A stretch of 64,000 nt of DNA from Hyphomicrobiales bacterium (GTDB taxonomy: Bacteria > Pseudomonadota > Alphaproteobacteria > Rhizobiales > Rhizobiaceae): contig UBXV01000014.1 of assembly GCA_900469625.1 (NCBI GenBank), positions 241,316 to 305,315 on the forward strand. Direction: 5' to 3'. The notes beneath the pieces were generated by a model, which saw only the letters and a list, made by a program, of their open reading frames with translations, was not told where the DNA came from and searched no databases. The position numbers and the translations under genes were made by a program. This document shows, in pieces, positions 1-9,183 of this stretch (within the stretch, counting starts at the first letter, position 1; each line of letters begins with the position of its first letter).

Positions 1-273
1 CGCATGCGCCAGATCGACGGTCCAGTGCGGCTTCGGATGGGTCAGCGGCACGCCGGGCGACAGGACGAAGGCGGCGTATGCGCGCCAGTCGATGCCGCGC
101 AGGTCCGCCGTCGGAACACCCGCCTCGCCAGCCCTTGCGACGCTGTCGGGATTGTCGTCCCAGGCCGTCACGTGCGCTCCGCCGGCAACGAGCGCCTGGG
201 CCGTCGCCAGCCCCGAGCCGCCGAGACCGAAGAGCGCGACCTTCTTGCCCTTGAATGTGCTGACCGCGATCAT
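1..273 (-). CDS. murD: UDP-N-acetylmuramoyl-L-alanine--D-glutamate ligase, N-terminal part
   Basis: This is the first 91 codons of MurD, cut by the window edge. MurD is the cytoplasmic ligase that adds D-glutamate to UDP-MurNAc-L-alanine using ATP. The N-terminus ([20 protein letters not shown]) carries the glycine-rich UDP-binding Rossmann turn around residues 12-22, followed by 'WDDNP', as in the family. The ATG at 273 lies 7 bases after the mraY stop, so it belongs to the same dcw operon. The ATP-binding and C-terminal domains are outside the window. Confidence 0.93.
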   Translation of the reverse strand, partial: MIAVSTFKGKKVALFGLGGSGLATAQALVAGGAHVTAWDDNPDSVARAGEAGVPTADLRGIDWRAYAAFVLSPGVPLTHPKPHWTVDLAHA

Positions 274-280
274 CGTCCGA

Positions 281-1381
281 TCACCGCAGCTTGAGGGTGG
301 ACAGGCCGACCATCGCCAGGATGACGGCGATGATCCAGAAGCGGATCACGACCTGGCTTTCCGTCCAGCCCTTCTTTTCGAAGTGGTGGTGGATCGGCGC
401 CATGAGGAAGACGCGGCGGCCGGTGCGCTTGAACCAGAAAACCTGGATGATCACCGACAGCGTTTCCATGACGAACAGGCCGCCGATGATGATCATGACG
501 AACTCATGCTTGACGGCAACGGCGACGGTGCCGATCAGGCCGCCGAGCGCCAGCGAACCGGTGTCGCCCATGAAAATGGCGGCGGGCGGTGCGTTGAACC
601 AGAGGAAGCCGAGGCCGGCGCCGATGACGGCGCCGAGGATGACGGCCAGTTCGCCCGTGCCCGGCACGAAATGGATCTGCAGATAGTTGGCGAAAACGGC
701 GTTACCGGCGAGATAGGCAATCAGGCCGAAAGCGGCCGCCGCGATCATCACAGGCACGATGGCAAGCCCGTCCAGCCCGTCCGTCAGGTTCACCGCATTG
801 CCGGCGCCGACGATCACGAAACCGCCGAACAGCACGAAGAAATAGCCGAGATTGATCACCAGGTCCTTGAAGAACGGGAACGTGACCGAGGAGCCGAAGG
901 TCGAGCCGGCAGCGCCGCCCGAAAGCGAGGCCTGCATCATGAAGAACACGGCGATGGCGGCGATAATGAACTCGAAACCGAGACGCGCCTTGCCGGAAAA
1001 GCCCTTGTCCGACTGCTTCGTAACCTTGAGGTAATCATCGTAGAAGCCAATGGCGCCAAAGCCGAGCGTGACGAGAAGGGTGGAGACCACGTAGACGCTC
1101 GAAAGGTCGGCCCACAGAAGCGACGAGACGACGATGCCGGCGAGAATCATCAACCCGCCCATCGTCGGCGTGCCGGCCTTCTTGAAATGCGTCTGCGGCC
1201 CGTCGGCGCGGATCGGTTGTCCCTTGCCCTGCCGGATGCGCAGCGAAGCGATCATGCGCGGGCCGAACAGGAAGACGATCAAGGCCGACGTGAAAAGCGC
1301 TGCTCCGGTACGGAACGTGATGTAGCGAAAAAGATTGAAAAATTGAAAGTGGTCCGCCAGTTCCACGAGCCAGATGAGCAT
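281..1381 (-). CDS. mraY: Phospho-N-acetylmuramoyl-pentapeptide-transferase
   Basis: MraY transfers phospho-MurNAc-pentapeptide from UDP to undecaprenyl phosphate at the inner membrane, making lipid I. The protein has about ten membrane segments and all the expected signatures: the aspartate pair in 'FYDDYLK' near residue 114, 'NLTDGLDG' near 188-195, 'GDTGS' near 262-266 and '[11 protein letters not shown]' near 320. With the start at 1381 it has 366 residues, normal for the family. An in-frame upstream start at 1417 would add 12 residues, but ATG 1381 has an AGG Shine-Dalgarno about 7 bases away and begins [12 protein letters not shown] as in relatives. It sits between murF and murD. Confidence 0.96.
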   Translation of the reverse strand: MLIWLVELADHFQFFNLFRYITFRTGAALFTSALIVFLFGPRMIASLRIRQGKGQPIRADGPQTHFKKAGTPTMGGLMILAGIVVSSLLWADLSSVYVVSTLLVTLGFGAIGFYDDYLKVTKQSDKGFSGKARLGFEFIIAAIAVFFMMQASLSGGAAGSTFGSSVTFPFFKDLVINLGYFFVLFGGFVIVGAGNAVNLTDGLDGLAIVPVMIAAAAFGLIAYLAGNAVFANYLQIHFVPGTGELAVILGAVIGAGLGFLWFNAPPAAIFMGDTGSLALGGLIGTVAVAVKHEFVMIIIGGLFVMETLSVIIQVFWFKRTGRRVFLMAPIHHHFEKKGWTESQVVIRFWIIAVILAMVGLSTLKLR

Positions 1382-1610
1382 TAAGGGACCTTTCCCCAAA
1401 GGTTTAAAATCGGACACCGTCCAACAGAATCATCTGAAAAACGATACGCGCTTGTATACAAAAGTGTTAGGTCGCGCTGCCTAACCCGAAACTGTTTCCA
1501 CCGCAGCGGAAGGAAGCCCCCCGGCGCTTTACGCGCCCTTCGAGCGGTGAAGCGCCAAGGTCCTGCTTGCGACAGCATCTCGGCCACCTGACCGCGTGCG
1601 GCCTCCACCA
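1382..1610. other. 229-bp gap inside the dcw cluster (murF-mraY)
   Basis: This gap interrupts an otherwise tightly packed cluster. A 77-residue minus-strand frame crosses it but has no recognisable product. A GC-rich inverted repeat with arms GGCGCTT and AAGCGCC lies at about 1528-1556, and it could attenuate transcription between murF and mraY. An AT-richer stretch near 1405-1460 could hold a promoter for mraY. Both roles are inference. Confidence 0.4.
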
Positions 1611-3050
1611 TCACGCGGTGGCTTCGTTTCCTTCGGCCTCGGGCTCCGGATAGGCCTCGATCAGCGCGTTCACGATCTTGACGCAGCCCGTGCCCTTGGA
1701 AGACTTGACCATCACCACATCGCCGGCAGCGACCGCGCCCAGCGCGTATTTCTTCAGTTCGTCGATGGTTTCGCGGTAGACGACGGAGATTTCCGGCGGC
1801 AGCGCGTCACGCAGGTGCGCCATCAGCGGACCGGCAAGCCAGACATCGGTGATCTCTGCTTCCACCAGCGGCGTTGCGAGCGCTGCGTGGACGTCGACGG
1901 CGTGATCGCCCATCTCCAGCATGTCGCCGAGCACGGCGATGCGGCGTCCGCCCGGTGCCGGGGTCGAATCCTTGAGCAGCGAAATCGCGGCGCGCATCGA
2001 TGTCGGGTTGGCGTTGTAGCTTTCGTCGATCAGTGTCAGCGTGCCCGGGCCGACCAGCAACTGGTGCCTGCGGCCCCTGCCCGTTTCGGCCTGCATGGTC
2101 GCGAGCGACACGGCGGCGTGGTCGACATCGGCGCCGACGAGCTTGACGGCGGCCAGCACTGCCAGCGCGTTTTCGGCGATATGACGGCCAGGCGCGCCGA
2201 TGGTGATCTCCATCGTCCGGCCGCCGAGCGCTGCCCAAAGCACCGATCCGTCGGCAGCACCTGCGAACTCGACGAGACGGAATTCCGCCTTCGGATTGAC
2301 GCCGAATGAGTGGATGTAGGTGACGCCCGCGGCACCTGCCGCCTTTTCCAGCAGCTTGTACTGGGCACTGTCGTGGTTGATGACCGCGTGGCCGCCCTTG
2401 ACGACGCCTTCGAAGATCTCGGCCTTGGCCTCGGCGATCTGGTCCAGGCTTTCGAAGTTGCCGAGATGGGCAGCGGCGATGCTGGTGACGATGGCCACAT
2501 GCGGGCGGACCATCTTCGTCAGCGGCCGGATCTCGTCCGGATGGTTCATGCCGATTTCGAAGACGCCGAAATCCGTGGCCTCGGGCATGCGCGCGAGCGT
2601 CAGCGGCACGCCCCAGTGATTGTTGAAGGAAGCGACCGACGCGTGCACCCGGCCCTGTGGCATCAGCACATGGCGAAGCATCTCCTTGGTCGTGGTCTTG
2701 CCGACCGAACCGGTGACGGCGATGATCTTGGCGGCGCTGCGGTCGCGCGCCGCACATCCGAGCCGGATCATCGCCTCGAGCACGTCGTCGACGACAATCA
2801 TCGGCGCGCTGAGGCGGCCGAGCGCAGGCAGCTTGCCTTCGCTGACGACGAGCAGGGCTGCGCCATTGGCAAGCGCAAGGCCGGCGTAATCATGGCCATC
2901 GACCCGGTCGCCCTTGATCGCGAAAAAGGCCTCGCCCTTGCCGACCGAGCGGCTGTCGATCGAGATGCCGCTGACGCCTTCGGGCAGATTGCCAACCGGA
3001 CGGCCGTGCATGGCGGCCAGAAGATCGCTGCTTGTCCAGAGCCAGTTCAA
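1611..3050 (-). CDS. murF: UDP-N-acetylmuramoyl-tripeptide--D-alanyl-D-alanine ligase
   Basis: MurF adds D-Ala-D-Ala to UDP-MurNAc-tripeptide in the cytoplasm. The ATP-binding loop TGSVGKTT is at residues 113-120, and the central Mur-ligase and C-terminal domains follow ('DESYNANPTSM', 'AVLGDMLEMG'). The start is chosen as TTG at 3050, two bases after the murE stop. It gives the usual N-terminus (LNWLWTSSDLL) and has a strong GGGAGG Shine-Dalgarno about 8 bases upstream. A frame-open start at 3086 would lie inside murE and lacks family support. Length is 479 residues, normal for MurF. Confidence 0.94.
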   Translation of the reverse strand: MNWLWTSSDLLAAMHGRPVGNLPEGVSGISIDSRSVGKGEAFFAIKGDRVDGHDYAGLALANGAALLVVSEGKLPALGRLSAPMIVVDDVLEAMIRLGCAARDRSAAKIIAVTGSVGKTTTKEMLRHVLMPQGRVHASVASFNNHWGVPLTLARMPEATDFGVFEIGMNHPDEIRPLTKMVRPHVAIVTSIAAAHLGNFESLDQIAEAKAEIFEGVVKGGHAVINHDSAQYKLLEKAAGAAGVTYIHSFGVNPKAEFRLVEFAGAADGSVLWAALGGRTMEITIGAPGRHIAENALAVLAAVKLVGADVDHAAVSLATMQAETGRGRRHQLLVGPGTLTLIDESYNANPTSMRAAISLLKDSTPAPGGRRIAVLGDMLEMGDHAVDVHAALATPLVEAEITDVWLAGPLMAHLRDALPPEISVVYRETIDELKKYALGAVAAGDVVMVKSSKGTGCVKIVNALIEAYPEPEAEGNEATA

Positions 3051-3051
3051 A

Positions 3052-4515
3052 TCACAGACCTCCCAATGCCTTGCGGACTTCCGCATGATCGGAGAACGGC
3101 AGCGTGACGGAACCGACCGTCTGGCCCTCCTCGTGTCCCTTGCCGGCGACGATCAGCGTGTCGCCGCTCTGAAGCATGCCGACGGCGGCGCGGATTGCTT
3201 CGGCGCGGTCGCCGATTTCAGTCGCGCCCGGCGCCGCATCCATGATTTCCGAGCGGATCACGTCTGGCACTTCCGAGCGTGGATTGTCGTCGGTGACGAT
3301 GACCACGTCGGCCAGCCGCGTGGCGATCTCGCCCATGATCGGCCGCTTGCCCTTGTCGCGGTCGCCGCCGCAGCCGAAGACCACGATGACCCGGCCCGTC
3401 GTGAACGGCCGCACGGAGGCGAGCACGTTTTCCAGCGCATCGGGCTTGTGGGCATAGTCGACATAGGCAAGCGCGCCATCGCGCGTCTGGCCGACCAGTT
3501 CGAGGCGGCCGGAAGCGCCTTGCAGCTTTTCAAGCGCGGAGAATGCCGCCTTGGCGCTGATGCCGGTGGAGATCGCGAGACCCGCGGCGACAAGCGCGTT
3601 GGCCACCTGGAAATCGCCGGCCAGCGGAATGTGGATTTCGAAGATGTCGTCGCCGACGTGAACCTCGGCCGATTGCTTGTGGCGGAAATGCTCGACCCGC
3701 TTCAGCGCGATGAAATCGCCCTTGCGGCCGACGGTGCGCACGTCGAGCTTGGCCTTGCGGGCAGCCGCGATCGCCTCGCCCGACCACTGGTCGTCGGCAA
3801 AGATCACGGCCGGCGCGCCCTTCGGAAGGAGCGCATCGAACAACCGCATCTTCGAGGCCATGTAGTGCTCGACCGTCGGATGATAATCCATGTGGTCGCG
3901 ACCGAGATTGGTAAAGGCGGCCGCAGAAAGCTTGACGCCGTCGAGCCGGCTCTGGTCGAGGCCGTGGCTGGATGCTTCCATCGCCGCATGGGTGACGCCG
4001 GCGTCGGCGAGTTCGGCCAGAAGCTTGTGCAGGGATACAGGATCGGGCGTCGTCAGCGAGCCGTAGTCGTTGCGGCCGGGCGCAATCACGCCCGTGGTGC
4101 CGATCATCGCGGCAGCGAGGCCCGAATGCGCCCAGATCTGCCGGGTAAAGGAGGCGACCGAGGTCTTGCCGGCAGTGCCTGTCACCGCCACCATCGTCTC
4201 GGGCTGGCGGCCGTAAAAGGCGGCAGCGGCACGCGCAAGAAAGGCACGCGGGTTGGAAAGCGACAGAACCGGCGCCGAAGCCCCGTCCGGCTTGACATTG
4301 CTTTCGGCAACGACGGCGACCGCGCCGCGCGAAAGCGCGTCGGCGATATAGCTGGTGCCGTTGGCCTTGGTGCCGGAGACGGCGACGAAAAGATCCCCTG
4401 GCTGCACCTGCCGGCTATCGGCCGTGATGCCGGCTACCTCGATCCCAGAGGAAGCGTCATCCAGTTGCGCAGAAAGTTCAGGGAAGCTCGTTCCCGCCAG
4501 GTCTTTTATCTTCAT
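3052..4515 (-). CDS. murE: UDP-N-acetylmuramoyl-L-alanyl-D-glutamate--2,6-diaminopimelate ligase
   Basis: MurE adds meso-diaminopimelate to UDP-MurNAc-dipeptide. The ATP loop TGTAGKTS lies at residues 112-119. The motif DDNPRSE near 409-415 is the known determinant of meso-DAP rather than lysine specificity, as expected for a Gram-negative. The start is placed at ATG 4515 ([10 protein letters not shown]); a GTG at 4524 would add three residues, and neither has a strong ribosome site. At 487 residues it is of usual length. It is followed directly by murF and preceded by ftsI with a 67-bp gap. Confidence 0.95.
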   Translation of the reverse strand: MKIKDLAGTSFPELSAQLDDASSGIEVAGITADSRQVQPGDLFVAVSGTKANGTSYIADALSRGAVAVVAESNVKPDGASAPVLSLSNPRAFLARAAAAFYGRQPETMVAVTGTAGKTSVASFTRQIWAHSGLAAAMIGTTGVIAPGRNDYGSLTTPDPVSLHKLLAELADAGVTHAAMEASSHGLDQSRLDGVKLSAAAFTNLGRDHMDYHPTVEHYMASKMRLFDALLPKGAPAVIFADDQWSGEAIAAARKAKLDVRTVGRKGDFIALKRVEHFRHKQSAEVHVGDDIFEIHIPLAGDFQVANALVAAGLAISTGISAKAAFSALEKLQGASGRLELVGQTRDGALAYVDYAHKPDALENVLASVRPFTTGRVIVVFGCGGDRDKGKRPIMGEIATRLADVVIVTDDNPRSEVPDVIRSEIMDAAPGATEIGDRAEAIRAAVGMLQSGDTLIVAGKGHEEGQTVGSVTLPFSDHAEVRKALGGL

Positions 4516-4582
4516 GAACCGCACGTCTCACATCGCTCTTAATCCGCCGGTTGGCGAATCGTCCCGCATTCTCATTTCATGC

Positions 4583-6331
4583 CTAATAAGACACAAGCAT
4601 GGCAGAACCATCTTCTCCGAACTTCGGTTCGACGCCGAGAAGCGGTGCGGAGCGGCTGATGATGTCGCGAACCATGGGTGCGGCATTCGAGCCGGCGGTC
4701 CGTCCGCCGCCTTCGCCGGTCTTCGGCGCATCGATGAAGGTCAGTACGATGTACTTCGGATTGTCGATCGGAAAGGCAGCGAGAAAGGCGTTGAAGTTCT
4801 GGTCGCTGGCGTAGCGGCCGTTGACGACCTTGTCGGCCGTGCCGGTCTTGCCGCCGACGTTGAAGCCCGGCACCTGCGCGCGCTTGCCGGAGCCGGCGAT
4901 GCCGTTCCAGCGCAAGAGGAAGCGCATGTCGTCGCTGGTGCTCTTCTTGACCACCGTGGTCGCCAGCTCGTCGGCCTGCGCTTCGGAACGCGGCAGGAAG
5001 GTCGGCGGGATCAGCTTGCCGCCGTTGACGAGGGCTGCACCGGCGACGGCCGTCTGCAACGGCGTCGTCGAGACGCCGTGACCGAAGGAGATGGTGATCG
5101 AGTTGATCTTCTTCCATTCGCGCGGCTGGCTCGGGGATTTGACCTCCGGCAGCTCGGTCGGCAGCTTGGAAAGCAGGCCGAGCCGCGTCAGGAATTCCTT
5201 GTGGCCGGGAATGCCGATGAGGTCGGCGATCTTGGCCGTGCCGATGTTCGACGAGTACTGGAAGATTTCCGGAACGGTCAGCACCCGGCGCTTGCCGTGG
5301 AAGTCCTTGATGGTGAAGCCGCCGATGCGGATCGGCGCCGAGGCGTCAAAACTGTCGTTGAGCGTCACCTTGCCGGAATCGAGGCCCATGGCGATGGTGA
5401 ACGTCTTGAAGGTGGAGCCCATCTCGAACGTGCCGTTCGACATGCGGTTCATCCAGCCCTCTTCGGCCCCTTCGGCCGGCTTGTTGGGGTCGTAGTCGGG
5501 CACGGACGCCATCGCCAGCACTTCGCCGGTATGCACGTCGAGCACGACGGCGCCGGCCGCCAGCGCCTGATAGTTCTTCATGCCGGAATCGATGACGTCG
5601 CGCACGATGTTCTGTACCCGCACGTCGATCGACAGCTTGACCGGCTCCATCTTGGCATCGCTGGTCATGCCGATGGCGGCGAGATCGGCGAGCCCCTGCC
5701 CGTCGATGTAGCGCTCCATGCCGGCAACGCCGCGGTTGTCGATGTTGACGTGGCCGACGATATGGGCGGCGGTCGGACCGCCGGGATAGAAGCGGCGCTT
5801 TTCCGGCCGGAAACCGACGCCGGGAATGCCGAGCGCCAGGATTTCGCTCTGCTGCTTCGGCGTCAGCTGGCGGCGCAGCCACTGGAAGCGGGATTTCGAC
5901 TTCAGCTTGTTGTAGATGTCGCGGGCGTTGAGGTCGGGCAGCACCGTCGCCAGCCGCTCGACGGCCTCATCCGCATCGACGATCTTGTGCGGCTCGGCAT
6001 AGAGCGAGACCGTGCGGATGTCGGTGGCGAGAATCTCGCCGTTGCGGTCGAGGATGTCGGGGCGCGAGGCCATCAGGTTGTCGGCGCGACCGATGCTCGA
6101 CACCGTTTCCGGCTGGGCCATGCCGTATTGCACCAGCCGGCCACCGATAACGGCATAGACGATGCCGAAGCTGGCGATGATGATCGCCACGCGGTTCTTC
6201 GCCTGGTTGGTGGTTTTCTTGCGCGTGCCCTGGAAGGTGACGTTGAGCTTGGCCTCGGCCGGCAGGTTGTTGCCGCCGGCGGAAAAGTGCGCCTTGCTCT
6301 TCAAGACCATGATGCGGGAAAGAAACGACAT
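4583..6331 (-). CDS. ftsI: Peptidoglycan D,D-transpeptidase FtsI (PBP3)
   Basis: FtsI is the septal cross-linking transpeptidase of the divisome. A cytoplasmic tail is followed by one membrane anchor at about residues 48-64, then the PBP dimerisation domain and the transpeptidase domain. The active-site motifs are intact: STFK at 306-309 (nucleophile Ser306), SSN at 360-362 and KTGT at 495-498. Length is 582 residues. The ATG overlaps the ftsL stop by one base (TGATG), so the two are probably translationally coupled. Confidence 0.96.
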   Translation of the reverse strand: MSFLSRIMVLKSKAHFSAGGNNLPAEAKLNVTFQGTRKKTTNQAKNRVAIIIASFGIVYAVIGGRLVQYGMAQPETVSSIGRADNLMASRPDILDRNGEILATDIRTVSLYAEPHKIVDADEAVERLATVLPDLNARDIYNKLKSKSRFQWLRRQLTPKQQSEILALGIPGVGFRPEKRRFYPGGPTAAHIVGHVNIDNRGVAGMERYIDGQGLADLAAIGMTSDAKMEPVKLSIDVRVQNIVRDVIDSGMKNYQALAAGAVVLDVHTGEVLAMASVPDYDPNKPAEGAEEGWMNRMSNGTFEMGSTFKTFTIAMGLDSGKVTLNDSFDASAPIRIGGFTIKDFHGKRRVLTVPEIFQYSSNIGTAKIADLIGIPGHKEFLTRLGLLSKLPTELPEVKSPSQPREWKKINSITISFGHGVSTTPLQTAVAGAALVNGGKLIPPTFLPRSEAQADELATTVVKKSTSDDMRFLLRWNGIAGSGKRAQVPGFNVGGKTGTADKVVNGRYASDQNFNAFLAAFPIDNPKYIVLTFIDAPKTGEGGGRTAGSNAAPMVRDIISRSAPLLGVEPKFGEDGSAMLVSY

Positions 6332-6714
6332 CAGTGCGCCACCGAACCTGTTGCGATGTTATCGGTCGTCTGCTCGGCGGCCTTGGCGGCCGCGAGCTTC
6401 TTTTCTTCTTCCGTCGGCGGCACGTCCGCCTTCAACATCGGCAGTTCCTGCGGACGCACGAGCTGCGTCGACGGCGTCGGCGCCAGCTGCAGGTCGGCGC
6501 CGAAGGCGCCCACCAGGCGTTCCAGCCGGTTCGGCTGCGTCAGCAGCGCCCAGTCGGCGCGCAGCAAGTCGATCGTGTCTTCTTCCAGCTTGATGGCGGC
6601 ATCGAGCTTTCGCACCTGGTCAAGCTTGTTTTCGGCCTGGTGCTTGATCGTGTAGGTGACCGTGGCGGCGGCCGTCATGACGACGATCAGGACTATGTCG
6701 AGTGTTCGCAGCAT
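6331..6714 (-). CDS. ftsL: Cell division protein FtsL-like
   Basis: A 127-residue protein with a single N-terminal membrane segment (about 5-21) and a helical, probably coiled-coil periplasmic part (KLDQVRKLDAAIKLEEDTID). It ends in a low-complexity tail. This is the size and topology of FtsL, which scaffolds FtsB, FtsQ and the FtsWI synthase. Sequence conservation in this family is low, so the call rests on topology and on its place between rsmH and ftsI. The frame is open to 6909 but the extra 65 residues overlap rsmH; ATG 6714 is preferred. Confidence 0.88.
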   Translation of the reverse strand: MLRTLDIVLIVVMTAAATVTYTIKHQAENKLDQVRKLDAAIKLEEDTIDLLRADWALLTQPNRLERLVGAFGADLQLAPTPSTQLVRPQELPMLKADVPPTEEEKKLAAAKAAEQTTDNIATGSVAH

Positions 6715-6721
6715 GGATCCC

Positions 6722-7747
6722 TCAGCCCCCCAACCGTGCAAGGCTCGCCAGTTCCGGCAGATTGAAAATGGACAGATCGTTTCCCGGCGATGGCGCTTCC
6801 GTGCGGATACCGGCTCTGAGCTTGGCAGACCGGGCGCGCGGATTGAGGGACGCTTCTTCCTCGCTAGCCGCCACCATAGGCTTGCCAACTGGTGTGAAGG
6901 TTGCCGCACGCGCGGTCACCAGCGGCAGATGCCGCGAACCGGCCGCCTTGCCCGAGCGATCCTGGAAGAACGCCTTGACGATCCGGTCTTCGAGCGAATG
7001 GAAGGTGACGACCACCAGGCGACCGCCCGGCTTCAGCGCCCGCTCGGCGGCAAAGAGCGCCTGGGCGAGTTCGCCGAGCTCGTCGTTGACGAAGATGCGC
7101 AGCGCCTGGAAGACGCGGGTCGCCGGATGGATCTTGTCCTTGGCCTTACGTGGCGTGACGATTTCGATCAGCCCGGCGAGATCGCGGGTGGTCTCGAACG
7201 GCGCTTCGGCCCGACGCTTCTCGATCGCGCGGGCGATCCGGCCCGACTGCTTTTCCTCACCGAGGAAACCGAAGATGCGGATGAGATCGGAAACCTTGGC
7301 CCGGTTGACGACATCGGCGGCCGAAACGCCGGCGGACGACATGCGCATATCGAGCGGACCCTTCCTCTGGAAGGAGAACCCTCGCTCGGCCTCGTCGATC
7401 TGCATCGACGATACGCCGATATCGAGCACCAGCCCGTCGAGGCTGTTATCAGGCGCATGCTCGGCGAGTTCGGAAAAGCGCGAGTGGATAAGCTTAAGCT
7501 TGCCGCCGGATGCCGCGACCATCGGCTGGCCCGCAGCGATTGCCGTGGGGTCGCGATCGAGCGCGATCACCTCGGCACCGGCATTGAGGATGGCAGAGGC
7601 ATAACCGCCGGCCCCGAACGTGCCATCGAGGATGACCTTGCCGGGGGCCGGATCGAGGGCTGCGAGAACCTCGTTCAGGAGGACGGGAATGTGACGGACC
7701 GGTCCGCCATCGGCTTCAGAAGCTCCTCCGCCTTGTTCCGTCACCAT
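6722..7747 (-). CDS. rsmH: 16S rRNA (cytosine(1402)-N(4))-methyltransferase
   Basis: RsmH (MraW) methylates C1402 of 16S rRNA in the ribosomal P site using S-adenosylmethionine. The SAM-binding motif [10 protein letters not shown] lies at residues 41-50, and '[13 protein letters not shown]' near the start is typical. The open frame runs up to 8389 through mraZ. The real start is ATG 7747, which has a GGAGAGGCGG ribosome site just upstream and gives 341 residues. It lies 14 bp after mraZ. Confidence 0.95.
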   Translation of the reverse strand: MVTEQGGGASEADGGPVRHIPVLLNEVLAALDPAPGKVILDGTFGAGGYASAILNAGAEVIALDRDPTAIAAGQPMVAASGGKLKLIHSRFSELAEHAPDNSLDGLVLDIGVSSMQIDEAERGFSFQRKGPLDMRMSSAGVSAADVVNRAKVSDLIRIFGFLGEEKQSGRIARAIEKRRAEAPFETTRDLAGLIEIVTPRKAKDKIHPATRVFQALRIFVNDELGELAQALFAAERALKPGGRLVVVTFHSLEDRIVKAFFQDRSGKAAGSRHLPLVTARAATFTPVGKPMVAASEEEASLNPRARSAKLRAGIRTEAPSPGNDLSIFNLPELASLARLGG

Positions 7748-7761
7748 TCCGCCTCTCCATT

Positions 7762-8202
7762 CTATTCCGGACGCAGCCCCCGTGACTTGCGCCCCTCCCG
7801 GGCCGCCGCCTGCGCCTTTTGAAAGGCCTGCGGCTCCCAGAGCTGAAAATAATCGCCTCGCCCGACGAACATCACATCGGTCGAGATCCCGGTGAAGTCG
7901 CGGATGAAATCCGTCACCATCAACCGGCCTTCCGGATCGAGCTTGACGAAGACCCCGCCCCCATGAACGAGCAGCGACATCTCGTTGGCAGCCGGAGAAA
8001 ATGGATCCTCGACCGCCATCTGCCTCTCGAACCGATCCAGGAGTTCCGGCCCGCCGACGCTGATCGCCGGAAAGACGAAGTCCTGAAAACAGTATAGCTC
8101 CCGGACGCCCCCATCCGACAGAACGGAACGAAACGCCGAAGGCACGGACACCCGCCCCTTTGCATCGATCCGATTGGTGGCATTTGACAAGAAGCGGTTC
8201 AT
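7762..8202 (-). CDS. mraZ: Transcriptional regulator MraZ
   Basis: MraZ is a small AbrB/SpoVT-fold DNA-binding protein that represses its own dcw operon in enterobacteria. The protein has 146 residues with the two expected repeats. The first contains '[16 protein letters not shown]' (about 10-25) and the second '[15 protein letters not shown]' (about 94-108), both with the DxxxR core. It is the first gene of the cluster, 14 bp before rsmH. A row of TGGG repeats upstream may be its own binding site. Confidence 0.95.
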   Translation of the reverse strand: MNRFLSNATNRIDAKGRVSVPSAFRSVLSDGGVRELYCFQDFVFPAISVGGPELLDRFERQMAVEDPFSPAANEMSLLVHGGGVFVKLDPEGRLMVTDFIRDFTGISTDVMFVGRGDYFQLWEPQAFQKAQAAAREGRKSRGLRPE

Positions 8203-8692
8203 GACGCGAAACGGCCGCCCAAGACTGACGGGCCATAATCATCGACCCGCGAGAACACTCGACTGCACCCGCAAAACGCCCCCGCCGGACACCAACATGT
8301 CCGCCCATCTCCCGAAGCCGGGAGACCCTGGAATCTTGCGATGATGGGCCACGAAGCGGCCCTTGCGCAGTACCATTATGGGATATCATGGGACCATATG
8401 GGCGTCAATGGGATTGGCTCTTGAACAGCCGGGTAGCTGATCAAATATTGATAGGTTGTTAAGTTTAACGAAGCGTTACGAACAGACCCCCGCTGACCCG
8501 GAATGCGACGGTCAAACGGCTTCAAATCGTTGGGAAATCAGAATGTGAGAAAGAATGCAGCAAACCGGGCGCACTGATTTTTTCCGGCACGCTTTCGTGG
8601 CCCCGCCTGCGCGCCGGCATCGCCAGGGCGCATGGTCGGGCGGCGGCGATGCGGGGTGCTTCGCGGCCCGCGCACGCATCTTGAAAAGGAAA
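8203..8692. other. mraZ upstream region, 490 bp without a gene
   Basis: This stretch separates the rnpB 3' end from mraZ. It holds the TGGG array at 8379-8412 and an AT-rich segment at about 8435-8475 that is a plausible promoter zone for mraZ. No coding frame in it has support. Confidence 0.5.
8379..8412 (+). promoter_or_regulatory. Tandem TGGG array, candidate MraZ-box region
   Basis: TGGG occurs at 8379, 8389, 8399 and 8409, an exact 10-bp period, always preceded by A; an outlying ATGGG is at 8344. In E. coli MraZ binds direct TGGG repeats with about this spacing upstream of mraZ, so the link is well grounded. Here the repeats read TGGG on the plus strand, opposite to mraZ, and start 177 bp upstream of its ATG. 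That it is the operator is inference. Confidence 0.65.
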
Positions 8693-9102
8693 AATCGCCA
8701 GTTGGCCTGTAAGCCGGGTTCTGTATGGCCCCGCTGCCCGAAGACAACGGAACGTGGCAGCCATTCATCTGGGACTACGTTTGCACGCAGCCTCTTGCAA
8801 CCCACCCGGATGACTGGCCCGGAAACAGGCTGGACGCTTGCGCGTCCGCGTCATCCCTATTCGGTCTTGCTCCCGGTGGGGTTTGCCGTGCCGTCCATGT
8901 CGCCATGTCCGCGGTGGGCTCTTACCCCACCCTTTCACCCTTACTCCGCAAGCGAAGCGGTTTGCTTTCTGTGGCACTTTCCCTGAGGTCGCCCTCGCCG
9001 GACGTTATCCGGCACCGTACTTCCGTGGAGCCCGGACTTTCCTCCCCCCGCGGCCTTTCGGCACTTGCGGAGCGCGGCTGCCCGGCCAACTGGCAGGCGG
9101 TC
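8693..9102 (-). ncRNA. rnpB: RNase P RNA (class A)
   Basis: This is the catalytic RNA that trims the 5' leader from tRNA precursors. On the minus strand the conserved GAGGAAAGTCCGGGCTCC core lies at about 9034-9051, and the 3' ACAGAACCCGGCTTA block lies at 8710-8724. Helix P1 is visible as perfect complements: GCCAGTTGGCC at 9084-9094 pairs with GGCCAACTGGC at 8697-8707. The 3' end runs into a pyrimidine-rich ATTTTTCC stretch that may terminate it. The exact 5' and 3' ends are approximate. Confidence 0.93.
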
Positions 9103-9183
9103 CTTAAACGACCGGGAAGCCGAGCGCCAGAGAAAAACGGCATGCCCGGCGTTTCACCGGGCCGCCCCGAAGCACTTTCACGC

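Noticed and set aside
1381-1614. A 77-codon minus-strand frame in the murF-mraY gap
   Set aside because: No ribosome site, no family resemblance, and it ends exactly where mraY's ribosome site lies.
4355-6655. A 766-codon plus-strand open frame
   Set aside because: It runs antisense to ftsI and ftsL. Its composition (rich in Arg, Asp, Gly, His, Val) is that of a GC-driven mirror frame, and no domain is visible.
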